Shown: positions 16,342-26,359, counted from the first letter of the stretch. The stretch: DNA of 64,000 bases from Sphingopyxis sp. FD7 (GCF_003609835.1 NZ_AP017898.1:2914001-2978000), one strand, 5' to 3'. The notes: a model not told the origin generated them from the letters alone. Program-made: numbers and translations.

Positions 16342-17055
16342 ATGGCGAACAAGCTTTATCCCGACGCCGCCGCCGCGCTCGACGGCCTGCTCTTTGACGG
16401 AATGCAGATTTGCGCGGGCGGCTTTGGCCTGTGCGGCATCCCCGAACGGCTGATCGACGCGATCCGCGACGCGGGGGTCAAGGATCTGACCATCGCGAGC
16501 AACAACGCGGGGATCGACGGCGAAGGGCTCGGCAAGCTGCTCCGCACGCGGCAGGTCAGGAAGATGATCTCTTCCTACGTCGGCGAAAACAAGGAGTTCG
16601 AGCGGCAGTATCTGGCGGGCGAACTGGAGGTCGAGTTCTGCCCGCAGGGCACGCTCGCCGAACGCTGCCGCGCCGGCGGCGCGGGCATTCCCGGCTTCTA
16701 CACCAAAACCGGCGTCGGCACGCTCGTCGCCGAGGGCAAGGAGGTGAAGAGTTTCGACGGGCAGGATTATATCCTGGAGCGCGGCATCTTTGCCGACCTT
16801 GCGATCATCAAGGGGTGGAAGGCCGACGAGAGCGGCAACCTCATCTTCCGCAAGACCGCGCGCAATTTCAACCAGCCGATGGCGACCGCGGCGAAAATCT
16901 GCGTCGCCGAGGTCGAGGAAGTGGTCCCCGTCGGCAGCCTCGACCCCGACGCCATCCACCTGCCCGGCATCTATGTGAAGCGCATGATCGTCGGCGCCCC
17001 CTATGACAAGAAGATCGAGTTCCGAACCGTCCGCAAGCGGGAGAATGCACAATGA
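16342..17055 (+). CDS. scoA: 3-oxoacid CoA-transferase subunit A
   Basis: Subunit A (237 residues) of succinyl-CoA:3-ketoacid CoA-transferase, which moves CoA from succinyl-CoA to a 3-oxoacid such as acetoacetate. It has the CoA-binding [16 protein letters not shown], then [12 protein letters not shown] and [18 protein letters not shown]. The ATG at 16342 is preceded by AGGAGG; upstream in-frame codons lie in the regulatory region. Its stop overlaps the subunit B start by 4 bases. The ATO-type acetate CoA-transferase is a close alternative. Confidence 0.93.
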   Translation: MANKLYPDAAAALDGLLFDGMQICAGGFGLCGIPERLIDAIRDAGVKDLTIASNNAGIDGEGLGKLLRTRQVRKMISSYVGENKEFERQYLAGELEVEFCPQGTLAERCRAGGAGIPGFYTKTGVGTLVAEGKEVKSFDGQDYILERGIFADLAIIKGWKADESGNLIFRKTARNFNQPMATAAKICVAEVEEVVPVGSLDPDAIHLPGIYVKRMIVGAPYDKKIEFRTVRKRENAQ

Positions 17056-17687
17056 GCTGGACCCGCGACGATATGGCGGCGCGCGCCGCGAAGGAATTGC
17101 AGGACGGCTATTATGTCAATCTGGGCATCGGCATCCCGACGCTGGTGGCGAACCATATTCCCGACGGGATGACGGTGACGCTGCAAAGCGAGAATGGGAT
17201 GCTCGGCATCGGTCCCTTTCCCTATGAAGGCGAGGAAGACCCCGACCTCATCAATGCGGGCAAGCAGACGATCAGCGAGTTGCCGCAGTCGGTCTATTTC
17301 AGTTCGGCCGACAGTTTTGCGATGATCCGCGGCGGGCATATCGACCTCACCGTCCTCGGCGCGATGGAAGTCGCCGAAAATGGCGACATCGCCAACTGGA
17401 TGATCCCCGGCAAGATGATCAAGGGCATGGGCGGCGCGATGGATCTGGTCGCGGGGGTCAAGAAGATCATCGTCGTGATGGAGCATAATGCCAAGGACGG
17501 CAGCCCGAAGTTCATTCCCCAATGCACGCTGCCGCTGACGGGCAAGAATGTCGTCGATATGATCATCACCGACCTCGCCGTGTTCAAGCGCGACGACCAT
17601 GACAGCCCGTTCAGGCTGATCGAGCTGGCGCCGGGAGTGAGCGCCGACGAGGTCGCGGCCAGGACGACGGCGCATTATATTGGCTGA
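17052..17687 (+). CDS. scoB: 3-oxoacid CoA-transferase subunit B
   Basis: Subunit B (211 residues), carrying the catalytic glutamate in the [10 protein letters not shown] motif, which forms the enzyme-CoA thioester. Also seen are [15 protein letters not shown] at the N-terminus and [19 protein letters not shown] in the core. It is coupled to subunit A by an ATGA overlap and in turn overlaps the start of the small membrane protein. Together the pair forms the heteromeric enzyme used in ketone-body or branched-acid breakdown. Confidence 0.94.
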   Translation: MSWTRDDMAARAAKELQDGYYVNLGIGIPTLVANHIPDGMTVTLQSENGMLGIGPFPYEGEEDPDLINAGKQTISELPQSVYFSSADSFAMIRGGHIDLTVLGAMEVAENGDIANWMIPGKMIKGMGGAMDLVAGVKKIIVVMEHNAKDGSPKFIPQCTLPLTGKNVVDMIITDLAVFKRDDHDSPFRLIELAPGVSADEVAARTTAHYIG

Positions 17688-18129
17688 CGTCGCGGCGCAT
17701 CCGGGGTCGTCCTGGCTGATCGCCGGGGCGTGGCTGTCGATCCTTGCCGCGCTCGCGCATCTTGCGTGCATCGTCGGCGGACCCGAATGGTATCGCTTTT
17801 TCGGCGCGGGCGAGGCGATGGCGCGCGCGGCGGGGCGCGGCGAATGGACGCCGACGCTGGTGACGCTGGGGATCGCGGCGATGCTGCTCGTCTGGGGCGC
17901 CTATGCCCTGTCGGGCGCCGGGCTGCTGCCGCGCCTGCCGTTGCTGCGAACGGGTCTGGCCGTCATTGCCGCCATCTATTTGCTGCGCGCGCTCGCCTTT
18001 GTCCCGCTCAACCTCGTGACGCGCCATCATTCGGACGGCTTTGCGATCATTTCGTCGCTGATCGTGCTGATTTACGGGGTCGTTCATGCCATCGGAACCG
18101 CAAAAGCGTGGGAGCATCTTGCGCGTTGA
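17680..18129 (+). CDS. Small integral membrane protein, unknown function
   Basis: A 149-residue hydrophobic protein with four predicted membrane segments (around residues 11-30, 62-82, 90-112 and 120-140) and a charged loop [20 protein letters not shown]. The start is a TTG at 17680 that overlaps the end of the CoA-transferase gene by 8 bases; no better start is available without losing the first segment. The overlap suggests co-transcription but gives no function. Confidence 0.7.
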   Translation: MADVAAHPGSSWLIAGAWLSILAALAHLACIVGGPEWYRFFGAGEAMARAAGRGEWTPTLVTLGIAAMLLVWGAYALSGAGLLPRLPLLRTGLAVIAAIYLLRALAFVPLNLVTRHHSDGFAIISSLIVLIYGVVHAIGTAKAWEHLAR

Positions 18130-18174
18130 AGCGCTCCGCGGATAAGAGGCGCGGCACCACTCAGGCGGAGATGA

Positions 18175-19155
18175 ATGATGCGCGTGCTGCTGACCGGGTC
18201 GTCGGGGTGGCTCGGGCGCTATCTTGCGCCCTTGCTCGCACAAAATGGGCATGAGGTCATCGGGCTCGATGTCGTGCCCGGCGCGCACACGCAGATCGTC
18301 GGCACCGTGGCCGACCGCGCGCTGGTCGAGCGGACGATGGGCGAGCATGGCATTGACGCCGTCATTCATGGCGGCGCGCTGCACAAGCCCGACATCGTGC
18401 GCTATCCGCGGCAGGCCTTCGTCGACGTCAATGTGACGGGCACGCTGAACCTGATCGAGGCCGCGGTCGCGGCGGGGAACGACCGTTTCCTCTTCACCTC
18501 GACCACCTCGCTGATGGTGCGCGCCGATGTCCGCGCGGGCGCGGGCGAGCGGGGCGCGTGGTGGATGGACGAGGATTTCGCGCCCGTGGAGCCGCGCAAC
18601 ATCTATGGCATCACCAAGCTTGCCGCCGAACAGCTGGTCAGGCTGGCCCACCGCGAGCATGGGATCAACGTAGCGATCCTGCGCACCGGGCGCTTTTTTC
18701 CCGAGGATGACGATACGCACGCCGTCCCGAGCGGGGAAAATCTCAAGGCCAATGAAATGCTCCACCGCCGCCTGACGGTCGAGGACGCCGCGGCGGCGCA
18801 TCTCGCGGCGCTGGAGGCCGCGCCGACGATCGGCTGCGACTGCTTCATCCTCTCCGCCCCGCCGCCCTTCGCGCGCGACGACGCCGGGGAGCTGGCGCGC
18901 GACGCGCGCGCGGTGATCGCGCGCTATCACCCCGACGCCGCCGAGCTTTATGCCGCGAAAGGCTGGACGCTTCCCGATGTCATCGACCGCGTTTACGATC
19001 CGTCGCGCGCCGAACGCCGCTTCGGCTGGCGGGCAAAGAGCGATTTCGGCAGCGTGCTCGCGGCGCTGCGCGACGGCACGCCGATGCCCTTTGCGCACGA
19101 TCCCGACTATATTTCCCCCATCCTCGCCCGGGAGCGCGACGCATGTACGAGCTGA
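18175..19155 (+). CDS. NAD-dependent epimerase/dehydratase family protein (extended SDR)
   Basis: A 326-residue extended SDR. The Rossmann turn is LTGSSGWLGRYLAPLL, a variant of GxxGxxG. A Ser/Thr-rich strand (FLFTSTTSLM) is followed by the catalytic YxxxK in NIYGITKLAAEQL. The family acts on nucleotide sugars or related hydroxyl compounds; the substrate here is unknown. Three ATG codons lie close together (18171, 18175, 18178). I kept 18175, though 18178 (MRVLLTGSSG) gives the more usual start. It overlaps the GST gene by 13 bases. Confidence 0.9.
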   Translation: MMRVLLTGSSGWLGRYLAPLLAQNGHEVIGLDVVPGAHTQIVGTVADRALVERTMGEHGIDAVIHGGALHKPDIVRYPRQAFVDVNVTGTLNLIEAAVAAGNDRFLFTSTTSLMVRADVRAGAGERGAWWMDEDFAPVEPRNIYGITKLAAEQLVRLAHREHGINVAILRTGRFFPEDDDTHAVPSGENLKANEMLHRRLTVEDAAAAHLAALEAAPTIGCDCFILSAPPPFARDDAGELARDARAVIARYHPDAAELYAAKGWTLPDVIDRVYDPSRAERRFGWRAKSDFGSVLAALRDGTPMPFAHDPDYISPILARERDACTS

Positions 19156-19823
19156 TCACCGCCAACCGCAATTATTCGAGCTGGTCGCTGCGCCCCTGGA
19201 TATTGATGAAGGGGCTGGGCATCGCGTTTCGCGACCGCATCGAACCCTTCACCAAGCCGAGCAATTATGACGAGTTCCGTCGTTTTTCGCCGACCGGGCA
19301 AGTGCCCGTGCTGCTTCACGAGGGGCGGACGATCCACGATTCGCTGGGCATTGTCCTCTATCTCGCCGACCGGCACGAGGGCGTGTGGCCGACCGATCCC
19401 GACGCGCGCGCATGGGCGGCCTGCGCGGCGTGCGAGATGCACGGCGGCTTCGCCGCGCTGCGCAATGATTGCCCGATGAACGTCGGGGTGCGCATAACCC
19501 CGAAGCCGATGTCCGATGCCCTGCGCGCCAACGTCGCGCGCGTCCGCGAACTGTTCGAGGACGGGCTGGCGCGGTTCGGCGGGCCGTGGCTCGCGGGGGC
19601 CGACTTCACCGCGGTCGATGCCTTCTTTGCGCCCGTGGCTTTTCGTATCCGCACCTATGGCCTGGACGTCGGCGCCGGACGGGCTTGGGTCGATCATGTG
19701 CTGGCGCATCCAGCGATGCTGGAGTGGGAGCGGCAGGCGCTCGCCGAGCAATGGCGCGAGGAAAGCCATGAGGCGGAGCTGGCGGCGGCGGGGGTGATTA
19801 CCGCGGATTATCGCGCGGCTTAG
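19143..19823 (+). CDS. Glutathione S-transferase family protein
   Basis: A 226-residue GST. The N-terminal thioredoxin-like domain starts YELITANRNYSSWSLRPWIL, with catalytic Ser/Tyr candidates, and contains the GSH-binding cis-Pro segment GQVPVLLHEGRTIHDS. The helical C-terminal domain carries LAGADFTAVDAFFAPV, the N-capping box region. The N-terminal NYSSWS motif matches a well-known bacterial GST subgroup. It is coupled to the epimerase gene. The substrate is unknown. Confidence 0.93.
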   Translation: MYELITANRNYSSWSLRPWILMKGLGIAFRDRIEPFTKPSNYDEFRRFSPTGQVPVLLHEGRTIHDSLGIVLYLADRHEGVWPTDPDARAWAACAACEMHGGFAALRNDCPMNVGVRITPKPMSDALRANVARVRELFEDGLARFGGPWLAGADFTAVDAFFAPVAFRIRTYGLDVGAGRAWVDHVLAHPAMLEWERQALAEQWREESHEAELAAAGVITADYRAA

Positions 19824-19836
19824 GCCGAACAAACGC

Positions 19837-19934
19837 CGTCATTGCGAGCGAAGCGAAGCAATCTCCTGCTATGCGCGCTGCGCCAGAACGACAGCTGGAG
19901 ATTGCCGCGTCGCCTTCGGCTCCTCGCAATGACG
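19837..19934. repeat. Dispersed inverted repeat, CGTCATTGCGAG family, copy 2
   Basis: It starts CGTCATTGCGAGCGAAG and ends CTCGCAATGACG, with GCAATCTCC and GGAGATTGC inside. It is the same family as 10832-10927, roughly in the opposite orientation. It lies between the convergent GST and crtZ genes and touches the crtZ stop. Confidence 0.85.
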
Positions 19935-19938
19935 CGGA

Positions 19939-20457
19939 TTAATCCGCCAAAGCCTCGCGCACCACCGCAATCCCGGCCTCGCGCTGCGCTTTCAATTCGG
20001 CCTTCAATTTCGCCGGATCGCGCGCGAACACGAAGCCGAAGCTGACGCCGCCCTCCTTGCCGATCGTCGCATGGTGGAGCTTGTGCGCCTGCACGAGCCG
20101 CTTGGCGTAGCCGCGCCGCGGCACCCAGCGAAAATAGCGCTGGTGGACAAGCCCGTCGTGCACGAGCGTGTAGATGATGCCATAAAGCAGGATGCCGAGT
20201 CCTATCCACGTTCCCGGCTCCCACGCCGCGGCGCCCATGATCATCGGGCTGCCGACCGCGAAGGCCGAGATGCTCATCGCCGCGCCGAACAGCGCAAAGC
20301 GGTCGTTCTTTTCGAGCCGCTTATCGTGCGGTTCGTGGTGATCGCGGTGCCACGCCCAGCCAAAGCCGTGCATGATATATTTGTGGCTCGCCCAGGCGAC
20401 GCCCTCCATCGCCACGACGGTGGCCGCGACAATCGAGAGAATGGAGGCGATGTTCAT
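19939..20457 (-). CDS. crtZ: Beta-carotene hydroxylase
   Basis: A 172-residue di-iron membrane hydroxylase that adds 3-hydroxyl groups to beta-ionone rings, giving zeaxanthin. All histidine motifs are present: HKYIMH (25-30), HRDHHEPH (37-44), HDGLVHQRYF (about 104-113) and HKLHHA (about 130). Four membrane segments fit the fold. No other carotenoid gene is in the window, so crtZ stands apart from any crt cluster. The C-terminus is Ala/Lys-rich. Confidence 0.96.
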   Translation of the reverse strand: MNIASILSIVAATVVAMEGVAWASHKYIMHGFGWAWHRDHHEPHDKRLEKNDRFALFGAAMSISAFAVGSPMIMGAAAWEPGTWIGLGILLYGIIYTLVHDGLVHQRYFRWVPRRGYAKRLVQAHKLHHATIGKEGGVSFGFVFARDPAKLKAELKAQREAGIAVVREALAD

Positions 20458-20556
20458 GTGGCGCTTATACCGTCAGGGACGCCGGACCGCCACACTCCTG
20501 CCGTCAGATTGACTTTTCTGTACATCGAGCCGAAATCGGTCCGGGGGGACGCGTTT

Positions 20557-22242
20557 ATGCGACATTTCCGGTTCACCATGCTCCTTGCGTCATGGGTGCT
20601 ACTACTCCCGGCAACGGTCGGCGCGCAGCAACTTTCCCCTCGTGCAGCAGCGGTCCTGTCGCAAGAGGGCCGACTGGGGTTTGGGGAGAACCGGATTGAG
20701 ATCGGGCCGAGTTCGCGGCTCGATCGGACCGCCATGCTTCGCCAATGCGAAGCCCAGCTGGGCGATTATCTGAGCAGCGCCCGCATAGCGCAGATGGGCG
20801 AAGCCAATCTCGTCAGGGGGGCGGCCGATGTGCTGGCCGAAGCCGTACGTCAGCTTGCCGAGGCGCGGTCGAACGCATCGGCTCTGGCGACGTTGCAGGA
20901 GCGCATTTCATTCTATTCCAACGATGCGAAGCGCGAATCGGCCTATAGGTCCGAACCTGCGTTGATCGCCTGCTTTCTGAGCGAGGCCCGGCGGCTGGTC
21001 GGCCGCGCGTCGCCGCCGCAGGTGGCATCGCCACCGGCGCTGGGCGCGAATGCGTCCCGGGTGTTGCAGATCGAAGCGGTCGGCGGGATGCAGGCGCATC
21101 CGGAAACGCGGGCCGATCGGGTGGAGATGTTACGGCAATGCCAGCCCCTCGTCGACGCCCGGTTCCGGTCGGGACGCGATGGCGGCCGACCGGTCACCAG
21201 CGTCGCAAAATTGCTCTTGAGCGCGACGACGGCCTTGACCCAGGCGCGCCACGGCGACGCGACCAGCCTGAACTATGAAGTTAAAACGCTCTACAATCAG
21301 GACGGCGTACATGATCCCGAATTGCTGGAATTGGGGATGTGCTTCATGCGCGCCGGCCGAAACATTCTGGCAGGAGCCGCCCCGTCGCAAAGCGCGTCAC
21401 CGACCGCCCCTGCTGCGGCCCCGCAGGTATCGGTACCGGCCTCCGCGCCATCCACAACGCGGCTGTCCGACGAGGACCGCATTGCATGGGCCACCGCGAT
21501 CAACGCTGAGATCAGCGCCTTTCGGGCCCGTTACCCGGTCAACGCCGCATGGGATGCGCAGCAGATTCATCAGTATAACATTTTTTTCGGAACCTATTTC
21601 CTGGACTATCTCCAGCGGAACAAACCGCATATGGACCGCGACGACAATGAGCGCTTTACCCGAACGGCAACGGCAACCCGCAACAGCGGCCTGGCTGGCT
21701 GCCCCGAGTGCAAGGCCGAATACCCCGGCGCGCCGAAGCCGACGCCACCGGCGATGCCCCTGAGGCTGGCGGGCGTTTATGGCACCGGTTGCGTCACGCC
21801 CACCATCCGCAACATCCGCAAGCCCGCTGAGGCGAATCCGCTGCCGACCATTTGGGTCGGCGACTGGGTGCTGTCCAACAAATGCGCGACCGGTCAGTGG
21901 GTGCGGATCGAGGCGGGGAGCGGGCATCTTTTCTGGCCCGGCCTCCAGACCCCCGGCGCGCGGATGCAACCGAGCCCACGCCGCGTCCCGCCGCTGCCGT
22001 TTCAACCCATCCAGGAACTTCATTTCGGTTTCGGGTGGTATGTCCCCGGCAATTCCGAGATTGTTACAGACAATGGCATTCGCGTCTTCACCGACACGCC
22101 GGTCGATATCTGGATCGCCTCTTGCGCCGGTGCGGCCGACGGCACCTGGCAGGCGATCTATTTGTCCGCCCCGTTCAGAAACAATCCGAAAGCGGTATGC
22201 TATAATCATTCGCTGCCCAACGGAGGCAATGAAACGCCCTGA
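20557..22242 (+). CDS. Secreted protein of unknown function
   Basis: A 561-residue protein with a signal peptide (LLASWVLLLPATVGAQQ, likely cut after GAQ). Residues about 30-270 contain two similar segments. Each has a Leu-Arg-Gln-Cys element (MLRQCEAQLGDYL and MLRQCQPLVDARF), a helix, and a later Cys (ALIACFL, ELGMCFMRAGRN), which suggests an internal duplication. A Pro/Ala/Ser linker then leads to a C-terminal part with several Cys (CPEC, GCVTP, NKCATGQW). The frame is open well upstream of 20557, but the signal peptide fixes the start. I do not recognise a family. Confidence 0.8.
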   Translation: MRHFRFTMLLASWVLLLPATVGAQQLSPRAAAVLSQEGRLGFGENRIEIGPSSRLDRTAMLRQCEAQLGDYLSSARIAQMGEANLVRGAADVLAEAVRQLAEARSNASALATLQERISFYSNDAKRESAYRSEPALIACFLSEARRLVGRASPPQVASPPALGANASRVLQIEAVGGMQAHPETRADRVEMLRQCQPLVDARFRSGRDGGRPVTSVAKLLLSATTALTQARHGDATSLNYEVKTLYNQDGVHDPELLELGMCFMRAGRNILAGAAPSQSASPTAPAAAPQVSVPASAPSTTRLSDEDRIAWATAINAEISAFRARYPVNAAWDAQQIHQYNIFFGTYFLDYLQRNKPHMDRDDNERFTRTATATRNSGLAGCPECKAEYPGAPKPTPPAMPLRLAGVYGTGCVTPTIRNIRKPAEANPLPTIWVGDWVLSNKCATGQWVRIEAGSGHLFWPGLQTPGARMQPSPRRVPPLPFQPIQELHFGFGWYVPGNSEIVTDNGIRVFTDTPVDIWIASCAGAADGTWQAIYLSAPFRNNPKAVCYNHSLPNGGNETP

Positions 22243-22367
22243 TCGGTCTCGCGACACACGGACATTTGCGCCGCTTGAGAATGAAGCGGTCGTCGCACCG
22301 CGACCGAAAATTGCGTTTTTCTTCGCCACTCGCTTGCAAAGTTATGCAGGCGGCGTAAGTGAGCCGC

Positions 22368-23798
22368 ATGACTCGGCCCCGCACGCTTTATGAGAAAATC
22401 TGGGACGCGCATGTCGTCGAACAGCGCTCCGACGGAACTGCCCTGATCTTCATCGACCGACACCTCGTCCATGAAGTCACCAGCCCGCAGGCCTTCGCCG
22501 GGCTTCGCGCGAGCGGGCGCACGGTGCGCCGCCCCGACCTGACGCTCGCGGTCCCCGACCATAATGTCCCGACGACGCCGCGCAAGGATGCGGCGGGCAA
22601 CCGCCTGCCCGTCGCCGACCCCGAAAGCGCGGCGCAATTGGCGGCATTGGAAAGGAATGCGCCCGAATATGGCATCCGCTATATCGACGCGGTCGCGCCC
22701 GAGCAGGGCATCGTCCATGTCGTCGGCCCCGAACAGGGGTTCTCGCTGCCCGGCGCGACCATCGTTTGCGGCGACAGCCATACCGCGTGCCACGGCGGCA
22801 TCGGCGCGCTGGCCTTCGGCATCGGGACGAGCGAGGTCGAACATGTGCTGGCGACGCAGACCTTGCTGCTGCAACCGTCGAAGACGATGGAAGTGCGCGT
22901 CGAGGGCAATGTCGGCCCCGGCGTCAGCGCGAAGGACATCATCCTCCACATCACCGGCGCCATAGGCGCCGCGGGCGGCACGGGCCATGTCATCGAATAT
23001 ACCGGCAGCGCGATCCGCGCGCTGTCGATCGAGGGGCGGCTGACGGTGAGCAACATGGCGATCGAGGGCGGCGCGCGCGCCGGGCTGATCGCGCCCGACG
23101 AAACGACCTTCGCTTACCTCAAGGGCCGCCCCTACGCCCCCAGCGGCGCCGACTGGGATGCGGCCGTCGCCTATTGGCAAAGTTTGGCCACCGACCCCGG
23201 CGCGACGTACGACAAGGTGGTGGTCATCGACGCGGCCGACATCGCGCCGAGCGTGACGTGGGGCACCAGCCCCGAGGATGTCGTGCCGATCACCGGCACC
23301 GTCCCCGATCCCGCAAGCTTCGCCGACCCGTCGAAACAGGCGGCCGCCGCCAAGAGCCTCGCTTATATGGGGCTGGAACCCGGCACGCGGATGCAGGATG
23401 TCGCGGTCGAAAATATCTTCATCGGCAGTTGCACCAACAGCCGGATCGAGGACATGCGCGCCGCCGCCGCGGTGCTGAAAGGCCGCAAGAAGGCAGCGAA
23501 TGTCAAATGGGCGATCGTCGTCCCCGGATCGGGCCTGGTGAAAGCCCAGGCCGAGGCCGAGGGGCTTGACCGCATCTTCATCGACGCGGGATTGGAATGG
23601 CGTGAGCCCGGTTGTTCGGCCTGCCTCGCGATGAACCCCGACAAGGTGCCCGCGGGCGAGCGCTGCGCATCGACCAGCAACCGCAATTTCGTCGGCCGAC
23701 AGGGACCGGGGGCGCGCACGCACCTTGTCAGCCCGGCGATGGCGGCGGCGGCGGCGGTGACGGGCAGGCTGACCGATGTGCGCGAGTTGATGGGATGA
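22368..23798 (+). CDS. leuC: 3-isopropylmalate dehydratase large subunit
   Basis: LeuC (476 residues) pairs with LeuD to isomerise 2- to 3-isopropylmalate in leucine synthesis, using a 4Fe-4S cluster. Cluster ligands are Cys355 ([10 protein letters not shown]), Cys416 and Cys419 ([12 protein letters not shown]). Substrate motifs [10 protein letters not shown] and [12 protein letters not shown] are also present. I prefer the ATG at 22368 over the GTG at 22359 because [12 protein letters not shown] then sits at the usual distance from the start. The next gene begins at or just after its stop. Confidence 0.98.
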   Translation: MTRPRTLYEKIWDAHVVEQRSDGTALIFIDRHLVHEVTSPQAFAGLRASGRTVRRPDLTLAVPDHNVPTTPRKDAAGNRLPVADPESAAQLAALERNAPEYGIRYIDAVAPEQGIVHVVGPEQGFSLPGATIVCGDSHTACHGGIGALAFGIGTSEVEHVLATQTLLLQPSKTMEVRVEGNVGPGVSAKDIILHITGAIGAAGGTGHVIEYTGSAIRALSIEGRLTVSNMAIEGGARAGLIAPDETTFAYLKGRPYAPSGADWDAAVAYWQSLATDPGATYDKVVVIDAADIAPSVTWGTSPEDVVPITGTVPDPASFADPSKQAAAAKSLAYMGLEPGTRMQDVAVENIFIGSCTNSRIEDMRAAAAVLKGRKKAANVKWAIVVPGSGLVKAQAEAEGLDRIFIDAGLEWREPGCSACLAMNPDKVPAGERCASTSNRNFVGRQGPGARTHLVSPAMAAAAAVTGRLTDVRELMG

Positions 23799-23821
23799 AC
23801 CGAAACAATGGGAGCCAAGGC

Positions 23822-24670
23822 ATGATCGGGAAAGCCATTATGACGATCGCGGCGGCGCTGGCGCTCGCCGCCCCCGCGCTGGCGCAGGAGAAGCCCGCGA
23901 GCGCGACGCTGAGCCTGACCCGGCTCGATTGCGGAACGGTGCGCGTCAACCGGCTCAACGCCTTTTCGGATACGGCGGCCTATCCGGGGCAAAGCCGCGA
24001 TCTGACGGTCGGTTGTTATCTGATCCGCCATGGCGACCAGCTGATGCTCTGGGATCTCGGCCTGCCGACGGCGCTGAAAGACGCGGCGTTCAGCACCGAC
24101 GGCGACATGTCGGCCACGGTGCGCAAAAGCCTGGTCGAGCAACTCGCCGAGCTGGATATCAAGCCCGATGACGTCGACGTCGTCGGCGTCAGCCATTTCC
24201 ACTTCGATCATATCGGACAGCTGCCCGATTTTCCGGCGGCCAAGCTTTATATCGGCAAGCGCGACTGGGATCTGCTGACGCAGAGCGAGCCGCCCGCCTT
24301 TCTCGACCCGAAACCCTTTGCACGCTGGATCGGCGGAGGCGGAACGGTCGAGCCGGTGACGCGCGACAAGGATATTTTCGGCGACGGCCGCGTCGTGATG
24401 CTCGACATGCCGGGGCATACGCCGGGACACCATGTGCTGCTGGTGCGGCTCGCGAACATGGGTTCGGTGCTGCTCAGCGGCGACCAGGCGCATTTTCAGG
24501 AAAATTACGACAGCAACGGCGTCCCGGAGTTCAACACCGACCGCGCCCAGACGCTCGCCTCGTTCGACCGTTTCAAGGCGCTGGCGAAAAATCTGGGCGC
24601 CACGGTGATCATTCAGCACGAGCCGCGCGACCTCGCCAAGCTGCCGGCCTTTCCGAAGGCGGCCGAATGA
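23822..24670 (+). CDS. Secreted metallo-beta-lactamase-fold hydrolase (AHL-lactonase-like)
   Basis: A 282-residue MBL-fold protein with a signal peptide ([20 protein letters not shown]), so probably periplasmic. The metal motif is HFHFDH (125-130), then MPGHTPGHH and SGDQAH, and a late His (IQHEPRD). This layout is that of N-acyl homoserine lactonases and related enzymes. I chose the ATG at 23822 (GGGAGCCAAGG upstream); an alternative ATG at 23795 overlaps the leuC stop. It sits between leuC and leuD, and leuD starts one base after its stop. A link to leucine synthesis is not evident. Confidence 0.88.
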   Translation: MIGKAIMTIAAALALAAPALAQEKPASATLSLTRLDCGTVRVNRLNAFSDTAAYPGQSRDLTVGCYLIRHGDQLMLWDLGLPTALKDAAFSTDGDMSATVRKSLVEQLAELDIKPDDVDVVGVSHFHFDHIGQLPDFPAAKLYIGKRDWDLLTQSEPPAFLDPKPFARWIGGGGTVEPVTRDKDIFGDGRVVMLDMPGHTPGHHVLLVRLANMGSVLLSGDQAHFQENYDSNGVPEFNTDRAQTLASFDRFKALAKNLGATVIIQHEPRDLAKLPAFPKAAE

Positions 24671-24671
24671 C

Positions 24672-25271
24672 ATGACCCCGCTCCATCAGGTAGAGGGCCG
24701 CGCCATTCCGCTGGGCCTCAAAAATATCGACACCGACGTCATCATCCCCGCGCACTGGCTGAAGACCACGACGCGCGAAGGCATGGGACGCGGCGCGTTC
24801 GAGAGCCTGCGCGCCGACCCCGACAATCTGTTCGACCGACCCGAATACAGGCAAGCGCCGATCCTGATCGCGGGCGACAATTTCGGGTGCGGGTCGAGCC
24901 GCGAACATGCCGCCTGGGCGCTCGGCGACCTTGGCATCCGCGTCGTGATCGCGCCAAGTTATTCGGACATTTTTTCGGGCAATGCGGTGAAGAACGGCAT
25001 TTTGCCGGTCGTGCTGCCGCAGGCGGCGATCGACCGGCTGATGGAGGTGGCGACCACCGATCCGATTCGCGTCGATCTTGAGCATCAGACGGTGACGACG
25101 CCGTTTCAGGATCGCTTCGCCTTCGAGATCGACCCGTTCCGCAAGATGTGCCTGATGGAAGGGCTCGACGAGATTTCGCTGACCGAAAAGAGCGACGCCG
25201 CAATCACCGCCTATGAACAGCGACTTGATGCCGCGCGTCCGTGGATGCGCCCGGCCGCGCTTATGAGCTAA
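24672..25271 (+). CDS. leuD: 3-isopropylmalate dehydratase small subunit
   Basis: LeuD (199 residues), the swivelling subunit of isopropylmalate isomerase. Motifs are [15 protein letters not shown], then [17 protein letters not shown], the substrate-recognition loop, and [18 protein letters not shown]. The start lies one base after the preceding MBL-fold gene, so leuC, the MBL gene and leuD form one tightly packed transcript. A long perfect inverted repeat follows its stop. Confidence 0.98.
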   Translation: MTPLHQVEGRAIPLGLKNIDTDVIIPAHWLKTTTREGMGRGAFESLRADPDNLFDRPEYRQAPILIAGDNFGCGSSREHAAWALGDLGIRVVIAPSYSDIFSGNAVKNGILPVVLPQAAIDRLMEVATTDPIRVDLEHQTVTTPFQDRFAFEIDPFRKMCLMEGLDEISLTEKSDAAITAYEQRLDAARPWMRPAALMS

Positions 25272-25273
25272 CC

Positions 25274-25336
25274 GCACCGGCCCGCTCCCCCACCCGACCT
25301 CCCATAGTTTGCAGTCGTGGGGGAGCGGGCCGGTGC
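25274..25336. repeat. 20-bp perfect inverted repeat after leuD
   Basis: Arms at 25274-25293 and 25317-25336 are perfect complements (core CCCGCTCCCCCAC / GTGGGGGAGCGGG) around a 23-base loop. It probably acts as a terminator or mRNA-stabilising hairpin for the leu operon, though no T-run follows. The quinone reductase gene starts 25 bases further on. Confidence 0.85.
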
Positions 25337-25360
25337 CGCCACGAAGAAGAAGAGGAGAAG

Positions 25361-26359
25361 ATGATGAAGGCGCTCTTGTCGACCGCAACCGGCGGCCCCG
25401 AAACGCTGGTCCTTGGCGAGCTGCCGCGCCCGAATGCGGGCAAGGGGCAGATCGTGATCGACGTGAAGGCCTGCGCGGTCAACTTTCCCGACACGCTCAT
25501 CATCGAGGACAAATATCAGTTCAAACCCGAACGCCCCTTTGCGCCGGGCGGCGAGGTTGCGGGGCTGGTCGCCGAAGTGGGCGAGGGCGTCACCGAGTTC
25601 AAGGTCGGCGACCGGGTGATCGCGGGGTGCGGCAACGGCGGGATGGCCGAGGCGGTCGCGGTTTCGGTGCATAATGTCTATCACCTGCCCGCCACCCACG
25701 ACTTCGCCGAAGGCGCCTCCTTGCTGATGACTTATGGCACCAGCATCCACGCGCTCGTCGATCGCGGTCATATCGAGGAAGGCGACACATTGCTCGTGCT
25801 CGGCGCGTCGGGCGGGGTCGGCATCGCCGCGGTCGAGCTGGGCAAGGCTTTCGGCGCGCGCGTCGTCGCGGGCGTGTCGAGCGAGGAAAAGGCGCAGGTC
25901 GCGCGCGACGCGGGCGCCGACGAGGTCGTGATCTATGGCCGCCAGCCGTTCGACAAGGACCAGTCGAAAGCGCTGGCGAATCGATTCAAGGAAGCCGTCG
26001 GCCCGGGCGGCGCGAACCTCATCTATGACGCCGTCGGCGGCGACTATGCCGAGCCCGCGCTACGCGCGATCGCATGGGAAGGCCGCTATCTGGTCGTCGG
26101 TTTCCCCGCCGGCATCCCGCGCCTGCCGCTCAATTTGACACTGCTCAAGAGCTGCGACGTCGCGGGCGTCTTCTGGGGCGCGTTCGTTGCGCGCGAACCC
26201 GCGCGCAACCGCGCCAATATCGCGCGGCTGTTCCAGCTGTGGGAGCAAGGCAAGATCAGGCCGCGCGTCACCGGCAGCTATGCCCTCGAAGACGGCGGCA
26301 AGGCGATCGCCAGGCTCGGCGATCGCAGCGCGGTCGGCAAGCTGGTCGTCACCATCTGA
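25361..26359 (+). CDS. NADPH:quinone oxidoreductase family protein
   Basis: A 332-residue medium-chain dehydrogenase of the zinc-free quinone reductase group. It has the substrate-domain motif NFPDTLIIEDKYQFKP, PFAPGGEVAG, and the Rossmann turn VLGASGGVGIAAVELGKAFG. Catalytic zinc ligands are missing, as expected. The start at 25361 has AGAGGAGAAG immediately upstream; 25364 is also possible. It may share a transcript with leuD if the hairpin is leaky. The substrate is probably quinones or enones (family inference). Confidence 0.92.
   Translation: MMKALLSTATGGPETLVLGELPRPNAGKGQIVIDVKACAVNFPDTLIIEDKYQFKPERPFAPGGEVAGLVAEVGEGVTEFKVGDRVIAGCGNGGMAEAVAVSVHNVYHLPATHDFAEGASLLMTYGTSIHALVDRGHIEEGDTLLVLGASGGVGIAAVELGKAFGARVVAGVSSEEKAQVARDAGADEVVIYGRQPFDKDQSKALANRFKEAVGPGGANLIYDAVGGDYAEPALRAIAWEGRYLVVGFPAGIPRLPLNLTLLKSCDVAGVFWGAFVAREPARNRANIARLFQLWEQGKIRPRVTGSYALEDGGKAIARLGDRSAVGKLVVTI

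Noticed and set aside
20071..20556. Upstream in-frame extension of the 20557 gene
   Set aside because: It would overlap crtZ antisense; the signal peptide at 20557 marks the true start.
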